Below are positions 46,744 to 55,498 of a stretch of 64,000 nucleotides of DNA, one piece after another. Under the pieces are notes generated by a model, which saw only the letters and a list, made by a program, of their open reading frames with translations, was not told where the DNA came from and made no database searches. The stretch covers positions 358,986-422,985 of the forward strand of contig NZ_JACVQB010000001.1 in NCBI RefSeq assembly GCF_018881575.1, given 5' to 3'. Position 1 is the stretch's first letter. Each line of letters begins with the position of its first letter. The DNA comes from Polynucleobacter sp. UK-Kesae-W10. Lineage in GTDB: Bacteria; Pseudomonadota; Gammaproteobacteria; Burkholderiales; Burkholderiaceae. The translations under genes were made by a program, and so were the position numbers.

Positions 46744-48867
46744 ATGAAAAATAATTCTTTACCAAATCAAGGTCGTCGCCAGTTCCTGCAGCAGGGCGCA
46801 GCAGCCACAGGAGCCTTTGTAATTGGCACGCACCTGCCATTGTCTAGTCAAGCTGCGACAGGAGGAAGTAATCAAGCGGCATTGGCAAATGCCTGGATTC
46901 AAATCACGCCCAATAATCAAATTACCTTAATCTGCGCGCGCTCGGAAATGGGTCAAGACGTCTACACCTCTTTGCCAGCTTTGCTCGCTGAGGAATTGAA
47001 TTTGCCTTTATCAATGATTAAGGTAGAGATTGCAGGAGTTGCGCCGGTGTATATCAATGCGATGTTGGGCGGCCAAATTACTGGTGGCTCTACTTCAGTG
47101 CGTGAAGCCTTCGATAAGTTGCGGACAGCTGGAGCTGCTACGCGCTCCGTCTTGGTTCAAGCGGCGGCTCAGAAGTGGAATGTAGCAGCGGCTGACTGTA
47201 AGGCGATGAATGGCAAGGTGGTTCACGCGAACGGTAAGTCTGCCACCTATGGTGAATTGGCTGCGGATGCTGCAAAGCTGCCGTTACCAGAAAAACCAAC
47301 CCTGAAGTCACCAGCTAATTTCATGGTAATTGGTAAAGAGAGTATGCGCCGCTTAGATACGCCAGCGAAGGTCGCTGGTAAAGCGGTATATGGCATCGAT
47401 GTGAAGATTCCCGGTATGGCGATTGCTTCTCTAGCCCAATGTCCAGTAATTGGCGGTACCCCAACATCCTTTGATGCATCAGGAGCCATGAAAGTTTCTG
47501 GCGTGATCAAGGTGGTTCAGATTTCTGATGGCGTGGCCGTATTGGCAAAGGATTTCTATGCCGCACGCAAAGGCAGGGATGCGCTGAAGATCACCTGGAA
47601 CGAAGGCCCTAATGCAAACTTAAACAATGCAGTTGTCCGTAAGTCCCTAGAAGATGGCCTCTCTCAAAAAGGGGCGGTTATCAAAACAGTCGGTGACACG
47701 GGCGCTGCCGTACCAAATGGTAAGGCCATCAGCGCGCAATATTTCTTGCCGTATTTGGCGCACTCCACAATGGAGCCAGTCAATTGCTCAGCTGATGTTT
47801 CTAATGGCAAATGCAGAATTATTGGACCAATTCAATTCCAACAGGGTGGTCAGGCTGTTGCGGCTGCAGCTGCAGGCGTTAAACCTGAAGATGTCACGAT
47901 TGAAACGACCTTCTTGGGCGGTGGATTTGGGCGTAAATTAGAACTCGACTTTATCCGTCAGGCTGCTGAAATTTCAAAGGCGGCTGGCATGCCAGTGAAG
48001 ATGCTGTGGACCAAAGAAGACGACATCACCCATGACTTCTATCGTCCAATGAGTATTCATCGCGTTGAGGGCGTTTTGGGCGCAAATGGTCAATTGGCAA
48101 CCATGAAGGCCAAAATGGTTTCCCAGTCGGTAACCGCGCGTGCTTTCCCTGGCTTTGTGAAGGATGGTTTTGATCCCTTTATGGTTGAAGGCTCCAACAA
48201 TATTACGTATGAAATTCCGAATTTAGAAATCACCAACGTGATTACGGATACGGGATTACGTGTGGGTTATTGGCGTTCAGTGAGTAATGCACTCAATGCA
48301 TTTGCCATTGAGAGTTTTGTCGATGAGGCTGCAAAAGCTGCTGGTAAGGATCCTGTAGCTTATCGTCTGGCATCCTTGAGCAAGCACCCAAGAGCAAAAG
48401 CCGTGCTGGAGACAGCCGTCAAGAAGTCGGGTTATGTTGCTGGTAGCAAGCGCTTTGGCGTTGCTCAAATGGAGTGTTATGACACCTATTCTGCTTGTAT
48501 TTTGGAGCTCGATACTGCCGCTCCTGATACTAAGGTGAAGAAGATTACCTTTGTGTCGGATTGCGGCATTGCGGTTCACCCAGATCAAGCAAGGGCCCAA
48601 CTCATGGGAGGCGTGATTTATGGTTTAAGCGCTGCCTTGGGGAATGTGATCACAATTGAAAATGGGCGAGTTCAGCAAAACAATTTCAATGACTACCCAA
48701 GTCTGCGTCAAAATCAGGTGCCCAATATTGAGGTGCATCTCATTCCTAGCCAGGAAAAGCCAGGTGGCTTGGGTGAGGTTGGGGTGCCTTTAGTAGCGCC
48801 GGCCTTGGCTAATGCAATTGCAGCAGCTACTGGTAAGCGCATTCGAGAGTTACCAGTAAAAGCCTAA
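46744..48867 (+). CDS. Molybdopterin-binding catalytic subunit (IorB-like aldehyde/heterocycle oxidoreductase), Tat-exported
   Basis: This is the 707-residue molybdenum subunit of a xanthine-oxidase-family enzyme in its single-subunit IorB form. The N-terminus has a twin-arginine signal (GRRQFLQQGAAATGAFVIG, residues 10-28), so export is expected. Motifs include GGQITGGSTSVREAFDKLR, TFLGGGFGRKLELDF for cofactor binding, and GGLGEVGVPLVAPALANAI with the catalytic Glu near the end. The substrate is unknown: aldehydes or N-heterocycles. The electron acceptor may be a cytochrome not encoded here. A terminator follows 19 nt downstream. Confidence 0.9.
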   Translation: MKNNSLPNQGRRQFLQQGAAATGAFVIGTHLPLSSQAATGGSNQAALANAWIQITPNNQITLICARSEMGQDVYTSLPALLAEELNLPLSMIKVEIAGVAPVYINAMLGGQITGGSTSVREAFDKLRTAGAATRSVLVQAAAQKWNVAAADCKAMNGKVVHANGKSATYGELAADAAKLPLPEKPTLKSPANFMVIGKESMRRLDTPAKVAGKAVYGIDVKIPGMAIASLAQCPVIGGTPTSFDASGAMKVSGVIKVVQISDGVAVLAKDFYAARKGRDALKITWNEGPNANLNNAVVRKSLEDGLSQKGAVIKTVGDTGAAVPNGKAISAQYFLPYLAHSTMEPVNCSADVSNGKCRIIGPIQFQQGGQAVAAAAAGVKPEDVTIETTFLGGGFGRKLELDFIRQAAEISKAAGMPVKMLWTKEDDITHDFYRPMSIHRVEGVLGANGQLATMKAKMVSQSVTARAFPGFVKDGFDPFMVEGSNNITYEIPNLEITNVITDTGLRVGYWRSVSNALNAFAIESFVDEAAKAAGKDPVAYRLASLSKHPRAKAVLETAVKKSGYVAGSKRFGVAQMECYDTYSACILELDTAAPDTKVKKITFVSDCGIAVHPDQARAQLMGGVIYGLSAALGNVITIENGRVQQNNFNDYPSLRQNQVPNIEVHLIPSQEKPGGLGEVGVPLVAPALANAIAAATGKRIRELPVKA

Positions 48868-48886
48868 TCAGGCCTTTTTGATAGAT

Positions 48887-48918
48887 AAAGCGCGCCACCG
48901 GTTGGCGCGCTTTGTTTT
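48887..48918 (+). terminator. Intrinsic terminator after the molybdenum hydroxylase operon
   Basis: AAAGCGCGCCA-CCGGT-TGGCGCGCTTT is an 11-bp hairpin followed by GTTTTTA. It ends 26 nt before the argJ ATG, so argJ needs its own promoter or depends on read-through. Confidence 0.93.
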
Positions 48919-48944
48919 TACGCCTCATCTACAATTATCAGACT

Positions 48945-50180
48945 ATGACAGTTAACTTACCCCTCCCCCAAAAAGCCGATCTCAAGCCTGTTAAAGGTTT
49001 TGAAATGGGCATCGCTGAAGCCGGAATTAAAAAGGCAAATCGCAAAGATTTATTGGTCATGACATTGGCGCCTGGATCGCAGGTAGCCGGTGTTTTTACT
49101 TTAAATCGCTTCTGTGCCGCCCCGGTACAAGTTTGTCGAGAGCATTTGGCGCAAGAGGGCCGTAACGGTGAGATTCGGGCTTTGGTGGTGAATACTGGTA
49201 ATGCAAATGCTGGTACTGGTGAGCAAGGCATGCGCCATGCATTAGAGACTTGCGCTGCCTTAGCGAAAGATCTCCGGATTCATCCAGAGCAAATCTTGCC
49301 ATTTTCAACAGGTGTCATTCTGGAGCCTTTACCAATTCAAAAAATCATTACCGCCTTACCCAAGGCAGTTGCAAATTTAGGTGAAGATAACTGGTTTGAT
49401 GCAGCTCAAGCAATCATGACAACGGATACGCAACCCAAAGCCAGTTCTGTCACGATTCAAACTCCAGCGGGTGAGGTGGTGCTTACTGGTATTTGCAAAG
49501 GTGCTGGAATGATTCATCCCAATATGGCAACCATGTTGGGATTTATTGCAACGGATGCAGGCTTTGCACCAGGCCTGCTTGCCAATCTGACGCGTGAAGT
49601 AGCTGATCTTTCTTTTAACGCTATTACGATCGATGGTGATACTTCTACAAATGATTCCTTCATCATCATGGCTACTGGCCAGTCCAAGGTACAGATTCAA
49701 TCTGTGAATGATCCAAGTTATATAGTGGTGCGCGATGCATTGATTGCTTTGGCTAGAACATTGGCCCAAATGATTGTGCGCGATGGGGAAGGCGCTACCA
49801 AATTTATGACGATTGAAGTTGTTGGTGGAAAAACTCCAGAAGAATGTCGTTTGGTGGCTAAGGCCGTGGCGCACTCTCCCTTGGTAAAGACCGCTTTCTT
49901 TGCTAGTGATCCTAATTTAGGGCGAATTTTGGCCGCCATTGGTTACGCCGGCATTCAAGACTTGGATGTGAATCATGTGCAGATGTGGCTAGGGGATGTT
50001 TGGGTGGCTAAGGATGGTGGGCGCAATCCGAGCTATCAAGAGGCCGATGGCCAGCGTGTCATGCAGGCTGCTGAGATCACCGTCAAGATTGACCTAGGGC
50101 GCGGTAGCGCAACGCAAACAATGTGGACATGTGATTTGTCTCATGAATATGTCTCGATTAATGCAGACTATCGCTCTTAA
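48945..50180 (+). CDS. argJ: Bifunctional glutamate N-acetyltransferase / amino-acid acetyltransferase ArgJ
   Basis: ArgJ recycles the acetyl group from N-acetylornithine to glutamate in arginine synthesis. It self-cleaves before the catalytic Thr, here T196 in [15 protein letters not shown], giving alpha and beta chains. N-terminal [13 protein letters not shown] and [17 protein letters not shown] (oxyanion Thr region) are conserved, and the C-terminus ends [15 protein letters not shown], typical of the family. ATG 48945 is chosen (411 residues); upstream in-frame codons fall in the preceding terminator. Confidence 0.97.
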   Translation: MTVNLPLPQKADLKPVKGFEMGIAEAGIKKANRKDLLVMTLAPGSQVAGVFTLNRFCAAPVQVCREHLAQEGRNGEIRALVVNTGNANAGTGEQGMRHALETCAALAKDLRIHPEQILPFSTGVILEPLPIQKIITALPKAVANLGEDNWFDAAQAIMTTDTQPKASSVTIQTPAGEVVLTGICKGAGMIHPNMATMLGFIATDAGFAPGLLANLTREVADLSFNAITIDGDTSTNDSFIIMATGQSKVQIQSVNDPSYIVVRDALIALARTLAQMIVRDGEGATKFMTIEVVGGKTPEECRLVAKAVAHSPLVKTAFFASDPNLGRILAAIGYAGIQDLDVNHVQMWLGDVWVAKDGGRNPSYQEADGQRVMQAAEITVKIDLGRGSATQTMWTCDLSHEYVSINADYRS

Positions 50181-50195
50181 TAGATCACTCAGACC

Positions 50196-51056
50196 ATGAA
50201 TAAGAAATTAGACCAACTTTTAGACCATCTCGAAACCTTCTTACCTAAAGCATTGTCTGAAGAGCAGTGGAAGTCTTCCACTGCATTTAGATGGCGCCGC
50301 AGAGATAGTATTTTTGGCAGCATCGGTTTTTTACAGCCCGTAAAGCATGTGGCTGATATTACGTTTGATGACCTTCAAAATATCGATCGCCAGCGGGATG
50401 CTATTCGGGACAACACCAAAAACTTTATTCAAAAAAAGCCAGCCAATAATATTTTGCTCACTGGTGCCCGCGGCACCGGCAAATCCTCTTTAATTAAAGC
50501 AAGTTTGCATGAATTTGCTAGCCAAGGGTTGCGCTTGGTAGAGGTGGAAAAAGAACATTTAGCAGATTTGGCCGACATTACTGAACTTTTAGCCGATCGG
50601 CCAGAGCGCTTCATTATTTTTTGCGACGATCTCTCTTTTGAGGATGGAGAATCCGGCTACAAGGCCATGAAATCGGCTCTAGACGGCTCAGTATCCGCCC
50701 AAGTCGACAATATTTTGATTTATGCCACCTCAAATCGACGTCACTTGTTACCTGAATATATGAAAGATAACGAGGGTTATGTGCATGGTGATGATGGCGA
50801 GATTCACCCTGGTGAAGTCGTTGAAGAAAAAATATCTTTGTCGGAGCGTTTTGGATTGTGGCTCTCTTTTTATCCGCCAAAGCAAGACGAGTACTTGGCG
50901 ATTGTTGCGCATTGGCTCAATCATTTTGGTTTAAGTGCCGAAGAAATTGAGACCGCTCGTTCTGAGGCCTTGGTGTGGGCGTTGGAGCGTGGTTCACGCT
51001 CGGGTCGAGTCGCTTGGCAGTTTGCCAAGCACTGGGCTGGCTCCCATCCTAAATAA
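50196..51056 (+). CDS. DUF815 family AAA-type ATP-binding protein
   Basis: This 286-residue protein belongs to a conserved but poorly understood AAA-type family. The Walker A motif GARGTGKSSLIKA is at about residues 90-102, Walker B is FIIFCDDLSFED, and a sensor-like segment ILIYATSNRRHLLPEYM follows, with a C-terminal arginine-rich helix GSRSGRVAWQFAKHW. The neighbours argJ and mutT are its usual partners in betaproteobacteria but do not reveal its role. It starts 15 nt after argJ and ends 10 nt before mutT. Confidence 0.88.
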   Translation: MNKKLDQLLDHLETFLPKALSEEQWKSSTAFRWRRRDSIFGSIGFLQPVKHVADITFDDLQNIDRQRDAIRDNTKNFIQKKPANNILLTGARGTGKSSLIKASLHEFASQGLRLVEVEKEHLADLADITELLADRPERFIIFCDDLSFEDGESGYKAMKSALDGSVSAQVDNILIYATSNRRHLLPEYMKDNEGYVHGDDGEIHPGEVVEEKISLSERFGLWLSFYPPKQDEYLAIVAHWLNHFGLSAEEIETARSEALVWALERGSRSGRVAWQFAKHWAGSHPK

Positions 51057-51066
51057 GTAATGCTGT

Positions 51067-51483
51067 ATGACAGACACTAAGCGTCCAGTTACTGAAGTTG
51101 CTGCGGGAATATTGCTGGATCAATCCGGTCGTTATTTACTAGGCCAAAGGCCTGCCGGAAAACCCTACGCTGGATATTGGGAAGTACCAGGTGGAAAGAT
51201 TGAAAAAGGTGAGTCTGTATTTGAGGCGCTCAAACGCGAATTGCAAGAAGAGCTCGGCATTGATATTCAGGCGAGTGAAGAGCTGACTGTTCTAGAGCAT
51301 GATTATCCTCATGCTTATGTACGCCTACATGTGAGCATTATTCGGGATTGGATTGGGGTGCCAAAAGGCTGTGAGGGACAGGCCCTCTCATGGGAACTTC
51401 TGAAGGCAGAAAAACCGAGTGTAGCCCCTTTGTTACCGGCCGCATGGCCAATGCTGGAAAAGCTTAAGGCCCTGATAGATTAA
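51067..51483 (+). CDS. mutT: 8-oxo-dGTP diphosphatase MutT (Nudix)
   Basis: MutT hydrolyses 8-oxo-dGTP and prevents its incorporation into DNA. The Nudix box is GGKIEKGESVFEALKRELQEELGI at about 38-61, fitting GX5EX7REUXEEXGU. The N-terminus VTEVAAGILLDQSGRYLLGQRPAGKPYAGYWEVPGGK is typical of MutT. The length of 138 is normal for the domain alone; the thiamine-synthase-like fusion seen in some relatives is absent. The stop overlaps the convergent zapD stop by 4 nt, so the yacG gene that is often found between them is missing here. Confidence 0.94.
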   Translation: MTDTKRPVTEVAAGILLDQSGRYLLGQRPAGKPYAGYWEVPGGKIEKGESVFEALKRELQEELGIDIQASEELTVLEHDYPHAYVRLHVSIIRDWIGVPKGCEGQALSWELLKAEKPSVAPLLPAAWPMLEKLKALID

Positions 51484-52232
51484 AGCTGGCAGAGGGTTAG
51501 CTTGAAGCCAACATCCTGATTTACTGGCTGCGCTTTTTTGTCGCGATCCGATTGTAAAAAACGTACTGATAGCAAGTATTTATTAGCACTAATCTCAGAG
51601 AAAAGCGTGTCATCTTCGACTGCAATGCGCATCAATTGATAGACTTTGCCAGAAGGCGCCTGCTGAAATGAGCCGTTGTGTGCAACTACTTCTTTTGCTT
51701 CGCCGGATTGACGCAACAAACGTAAAAATAGCTGACAAGCATCTTGCCAAGGCAAGAGCGGGCTGACAAAATTTTCTAATAAATTGCGGCGCTCAGAAGA
51801 GGGGCTATTTTTCCAAGCGTGATAGCTTGGCAAATCGATAGGGCTTGTACCGCCAGGAATATTTAAGCGCGTACGAATAGCGTTAAGCCATTCGCTTTCA
51901 GCAATCACTAAATTAGGTCTTCCTGCGGATTGGTTAATCTTGCCTGCAACCGCGTCGATTTCTGAGAGTGTTTGTGCAAGAGCCTCTTGATCTACCTTTT
52001 GGGAAGATTTCAGACCATTCAACGCGTACCTTTGGCGCTCAAACTCTTTTAAGAGTAGTGACTTGATATCTCCGCGTGCACCAATATCACCAAGATCAAA
52101 CAAAATGGAAATCGCATTGTGATGCAGCTCTGGATCATCCGAACGAGTGAAGTGATTAAAGCGGGCGAACAAATACTCCAGTCGAAGCATGCTTCGAACT
52201 AATTCGTTGAAGGGGTATTCGTAGACAATCAC
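51480..52232 (-). CDS. zapD: Cell division protein ZapD
   Basis: ZapD binds the C-terminal peptide of FtsZ and bundles its filaments at mid-cell. The 250-residue protein shows the DUF1342 features: YEYPFNELVRSMLRLEYLFARF at the N-terminus, an alpha-helical domain, and a C-terminal beta domain (KVYQLMRIAVEDD, YLLSVRFLQ). The start is GTG at 52232; the first ATG would remove the conserved YEYPFNE segment. It follows coaE by 11 nt at the end of the corC-pilBCD-coaE-zapD unit. Confidence 0.94.
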   Translation of the reverse strand: MIVYEYPFNELVRSMLRLEYLFARFNHFTRSDDPELHHNAISILFDLGDIGARGDIKSLLLKEFERQRYALNGLKSSQKVDQEALAQTLSEIDAVAGKINQSAGRPNLVIAESEWLNAIRTRLNIPGGTSPIDLPSYHAWKNSPSSERRNLLENFVSPLLPWQDACQLFLRLLRQSGEAKEVVAHNGSFQQAPSGKVYQLMRIAVEDDTLFSEISANKYLLSVRFLQSDRDKKAQPVNQDVGFKLTLCQL

Positions 52233-52243
52233 AAGCCCATATT

Positions 52244-52930
52244 CTATGACGAACTGAGCAGATCTTTCTGAATCTGTAGGATTTTTTGGTGCAAGCGGAT
52301 GACTTCGGGTTCTAAATCACCAAGTGCCCCTTGGTTTTGAATAACCATATCCGCCCTGGTCAAGCGCTGCTCTCTGGTGGCCTGGGCCTGCAGAATTTTC
52401 TCCACTTCCTGGCGAGATAAATTGCTGCGCTGCATCACTCTTTCAATCTGGGTCGCTTCAGGGCAGTCCACCACGACCAATAGATCTATCAAAGTCTCCC
52501 AAGAGCCCGACTCCAGCAGCAGGGGAACCACAAAGACTAGGTAAGGGGCGCCTGATTTGGCTAGATGGGTTGCCTGTCGAATCGTTTCTTGGCGAATCAG
52601 TGGATGGGTAATGGCCTCCAAAGCCTTTCTAGCCTCCGGTTTTGCAAAGACCAATGCACGCATTTTGCTTCTGTCTAAAGCGCCAGAAGAGTCGATAAAT
52701 TCTGCCCCAAAGCTGTCTTTAATCGATTGGATTGCCGCTCCTTGGGGCGCGGTAATTTGGTGTGCAATTAAATCGGTATCAATGATGCCGGCACCCAGCT
52801 TTCCCAGGAGATCACTTACGGCAGTTTTGCCGGAACCAATCCCGCCAGTTAAGCCGATAAGGGGTAGAACCCTTTTTAAGCTGCTTAAGCAGGGCTGCTC
52901 AGAGTCAAGGAGTAAAGAAGCTGTGGCCAT
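52244..52930 (-). CDS. coaE: Dephospho-CoA kinase
   Basis: CoaE phosphorylates dephospho-CoA in the last step of coenzyme A synthesis. The P-loop is [14 protein letters not shown] at about residues 25-38, followed by [22 protein letters not shown] and [16 protein letters not shown]. About 20 extra residues precede the usual N-terminus, and no other start codon lies between ATG 52930 and the P-loop. The 5' end therefore truly overlaps the end of pilD by 46 nt in another frame. Length is 228 against about 205 usually. Confidence 0.96.
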   Translation of the reverse strand: MATASLLLDSEQPCLSSLKRVLPLIGLTGGIGSGKTAVSDLLGKLGAGIIDTDLIAHQITAPQGAAIQSIKDSFGAEFIDSSGALDRSKMRALVFAKPEARKALEAITHPLIRQETIRQATHLAKSGAPYLVFVVPLLLESGSWETLIDLLVVVDCPEATQIERVMQRSNLSRQEVEKILQAQATREQRLTRADMVIQNQGALGDLEPEVIRLHQKILQIQKDLLSSS

Positions 52931-53382
52931 AACAACTCAATAATGCCAGCAATGGCAAGAAATGGTCCAAAAGGGAAGGCTGTGCGCATCGTCTGCCTTT
53001 GGGAGCGAAGCCAAATCATCCCACCTAGCAAGCCGCTTAAAGAGGCGATGAACAGGATGCCGGGTAAGGCGCTCCAGCCAAACCATGCACCAAGAGCGGC
53101 CAGTAGTTTTGCGTCACCCATGCCAATACCGTTTTGTTGATAAAGCTTGTGATAGCAAAAGTTCAGAAACCAAAGAGAGTAGTAGCCAGTAAGGGCGCCA
53201 AGTAGAGAGTTTTGTAAATCCGTAAAACTGATGCTAGCTAGTCCGCTAAAGAGGATGCCTGCCCCAAGCAGTGGCATTGTGATGAGGTCGGGCAGCCGAA
53301 AAGTTCGCCAATCCTTATAAGCCAAATAAATCAATACGACTATCAGCGCAATACGAATGTAATCGATTGGTAGCATGGGCAT
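52885..53382 (-). CDS. pilD: Type IV prepilin peptidase, peptidase domain only
   Basis: This A24-family aspartic protease cleaves prepilin leader peptides at the inner membrane. The two catalytic aspartates lie in [11 protein letters not shown] near the first helix and in the GxGD motif IGMGDAKLL. About six hydrophobic helices are present. At 165 residues it lacks the N-terminal cysteine-rich methyltransferase domain of standard PilD (about 280-290 residues), so N-methylation of pilins is not expected from this protein. Start ATG 53382 is 3 nt from the pilC stop, so the shortness is not caused by a broken start. Confidence 0.9.
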   Translation of the reverse strand: MPMLPIDYIRIALIVVLIYLAYKDWRTFRLPDLITMPLLGAGILFSGLASISFTDLQNSLLGALTGYYSLWFLNFCYHKLYQQNGIGMGDAKLLAALGAWFGWSALPGILFIASLSGLLGGMIWLRSQRQTMRTAFPFGPFLAIAGIIELLWPQLLYSLTLSSPA

Positions 53383-53384
53383 CG

Positions 53385-54431
53385 TTAAATAATTTGTCCA
53401 AGGTTAAAAATCGGTAGATACAAGATTATGACTAGGCTACCAATAATGATGCCAACAGTAATGATGAGTAGGGGCTCTAGTGTATGGCTGAGATTGTTTA
53501 GGTGCGCACCCAGTTGGGCACTCAAAGTATTAGCACGCTTGCCGAGCATTTCAGGAAGAAAGCCACTTTCAGAGGCAATATGAAGCAATTGCAAGGTTTG
53601 GGTATCAAACAGATGTTTTTTGGGATCTGCTTTATTGAGTGCTTCACCCAGAGACCAACCTCGTGTCAGATGCTTAAAGACTTCTGCGCTCAGATCATGG
53701 CTCAGCCAGTGATTAGAGGATTGCGCGGTCACGCGCAATGCATCTGGAAGCGCAAGACCAGAACTCAGGAGATGACCTAACGTTCTGCACCAGTAAACCA
53801 GGGCGGCAAGGCGAAATAGTCTCCCCAATAATGGCATCTGTAGGCTCCATAGATCACATTTTCTTTGCAATGATGGTGATTTCATCCAAGCCAAAAAAAA
53901 GAGTGTGGCGCTACCAAACAAGCATGTGCAAATTTCTAAGAAGAAGTGGTTCATGATTGCAGAGGCTTGCAGCAGTGTTTTGGTAGGCAGTGGAAGTTCT
54001 GCTTGGAAGTGAGAGAAGACCTCCTTAAATACAGGCACCACCCAAATCATCATCACGATCACAAGTAGGCAGGCGCTCCCTAAGGTAATCACTGGATAGC
54101 TCAATGCCTGTTGAATTTTGCGCCGCAATTCAATTTGAGCTTCCAGTTGCTGACTAATCGTGTGAAGGGCAAGAACAAGATCTCCAGTGCGTTCGCTAAC
54201 GCGAATCAGATTGATAAATTCTATCGAGAATTGCTTGCCCTGCGAGGCTAAGGATTGGGAAAAGCTATCCCCTTTTCGTAGTGTTGATTGAATGTGCTCA
54301 AGCCAAGATTGCCATTCTTTTGGGGCAGAGGCTTGAATCAGTTCAATAGCATTTAAGAGCGCTAAGCCGGCGTTTAAGAGGGTGAGTAACTGCTGTGCGA
54401 ATTCGAATTGACGCTCTTTACTTAATGCCAT
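53385..54431 (-). CDS. pilC: Type IV pilus/type II secretion inner-membrane platform protein (PilC/GspF family)
   Basis: PilC is the polytopic platform that couples the assembly ATPase to pilin extraction. Two T2SSF domains are visible: one from FAQQLLTLLNAGLALLNAIE to about residue 125 with LSYPVITLGSACLLVIVMMIWVVPVF as membrane helix, and a second from LVYWCRTLGHLLSSGLALPDAL with the final helix PLLIITVGIIIGSLVIILYLPIF. At 348 residues it lacks the roughly 60-residue N-terminal region of PilC proteins of about 405. The ATG overlaps the pilB stop by 10 nt. Confidence 0.9.
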   Translation of the reverse strand: MALSKERQFEFAQQLLTLLNAGLALLNAIELIQASAPKEWQSWLEHIQSTLRKGDSFSQSLASQGKQFSIEFINLIRVSERTGDLVLALHTISQQLEAQIELRRKIQQALSYPVITLGSACLLVIVMMIWVVPVFKEVFSHFQAELPLPTKTLLQASAIMNHFFLEICTCLFGSATLFFLAWMKSPSLQRKCDLWSLQMPLLGRLFRLAALVYWCRTLGHLLSSGLALPDALRVTAQSSNHWLSHDLSAEVFKHLTRGWSLGEALNKADPKKHLFDTQTLQLLHIASESGFLPEMLGKRANTLSAQLGAHLNNLSHTLEPLLIITVGIIIGSLVIILYLPIFNLGQII

Positions 54432-55498
54432 GAACTCACCTCGGCATCCAGGGCGGCCTGATCGATTAAGCCAGCATGAACATGGCGCATACCCGCCTCT
54501 TGAAGGCTGAGAAAGGATAGTGACGGGTCAATTAAATGAGGTATATCAAGAACCTCATGCACGCCAATACGACCTTGGTAGCCACTTCCCTTGCAGATGC
54601 TGCAGGATTTGGCGCCCTGAAGATTCGAGTTTTTGCATCCGGCGCAAAGCTTTCGTACTAGTCGCTGGGAACTGATGCTGCGAATGCAGGTTTCAATGGA
54701 TTCCTGATCTATTCCGAGATTTTTCAATCTGACCAAGGCGCCTCTAGCGTCTCGAGTGTGGAGCGTACTCAATACGAGGTGACCAGTTTGTGCTGCTTGA
54801 AATGCAAGATGCGCAGTCACACTATCTCGAATTTCTCCAATCATGATGACGTCTGGATCTTGCCTTAGCAGCGCTCTAATAATGACTGGAAAATCTAGAC
54901 CTGCACGAGGGTGGTAGGCAACCTGATTAATTCCTGGCAGTCGAATTTCTATTGGATCCTCAATGGAGCATATATTGCGTTGCTCTTGATTGAGTCTATG
55001 AAGACAGCTATAGAGCGTCCGTGTTTTGCCGCTCCCCGTTGGCCCTGTCACCAAGATCAGGCCATTGGTTTTAGCAATTGCATGTTGAAAGATGGCTAAT
55101 TGCTCCGGTAAGAGACCAGTATTTTCTAGCTCGAGCTCGTCCAAGCAATTGGGCAAGATGCGAATGACGGCTTTTTCTCCATGGAGTGTCGGCAGAATGG
55201 ATACGCGGCAATCAATGCTGGGTTTTGAGAACTCCAGGCCAATACGTAAGCGACCATCTTGGGGTATGCGTTTCTCAGCGAGATCTAGCCGTGCCAATAC
55301 TTTGATGCGAGCAATCAGGCGATCATGAAATTCGCTCGGATAGCGTGACTGAATTTGTAACAAGCCATCGACTCGAATGCGGATCGAAGTGTCCTGTAAT
55401 CCTGCCTCTATATGAATATCGCTAGCTCTGGCCTGAATTGCATGAGCTGCAATTTCATACCATGTACGAATAATGAGTGAGTCATCTTGAAGGCTCAA
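54422..55498 (-). CDS. pilB: Pilus assembly ATPase PilB/GspE family, short form without N-terminal domain
   Basis: This hexameric ATPase powers pilin assembly. The protein begins almost directly with the N2 domain (IQARASDIHIEAGLQDTSIRIRVDG), followed by Walker A GPTGSGKT at about 150, the Asp box CSIEDPIE, Walker B PDVIMIGEIRD, the His box TGHLVLSTLHT, and a zinc-type CAGC...CSIC pair. At 358 residues it lacks the N1/MshEN domain of PilB (about 570) and resembles competence ATPase ComGA in layout. The start is TTG at 55498, overlapping the corC-like stop by 4 nt; no earlier start codon is available in frame. Confidence 0.9.
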   Translation of the reverse strand: MSLQDDSLIIRTWYEIAAHAIQARASDIHIEAGLQDTSIRIRVDGLLQIQSRYPSEFHDRLIARIKVLARLDLAEKRIPQDGRLRIGLEFSKPSIDCRVSILPTLHGEKAVIRILPNCLDELELENTGLLPEQLAIFQHAIAKTNGLILVTGPTGSGKTRTLYSCLHRLNQEQRNICSIEDPIEIRLPGINQVAYHPRAGLDFPVIIRALLRQDPDVIMIGEIRDSVTAHLAFQAAQTGHLVLSTLHTRDARGALVRLKNLGIDQESIETCIRSISSQRLVRKLCAGCKNSNLQGAKSCSICKGSGYQGRIGVHEVLDIPHLIDPSLSFLSLQEAGMRHVHAGLIDQAALDAEVSSWH

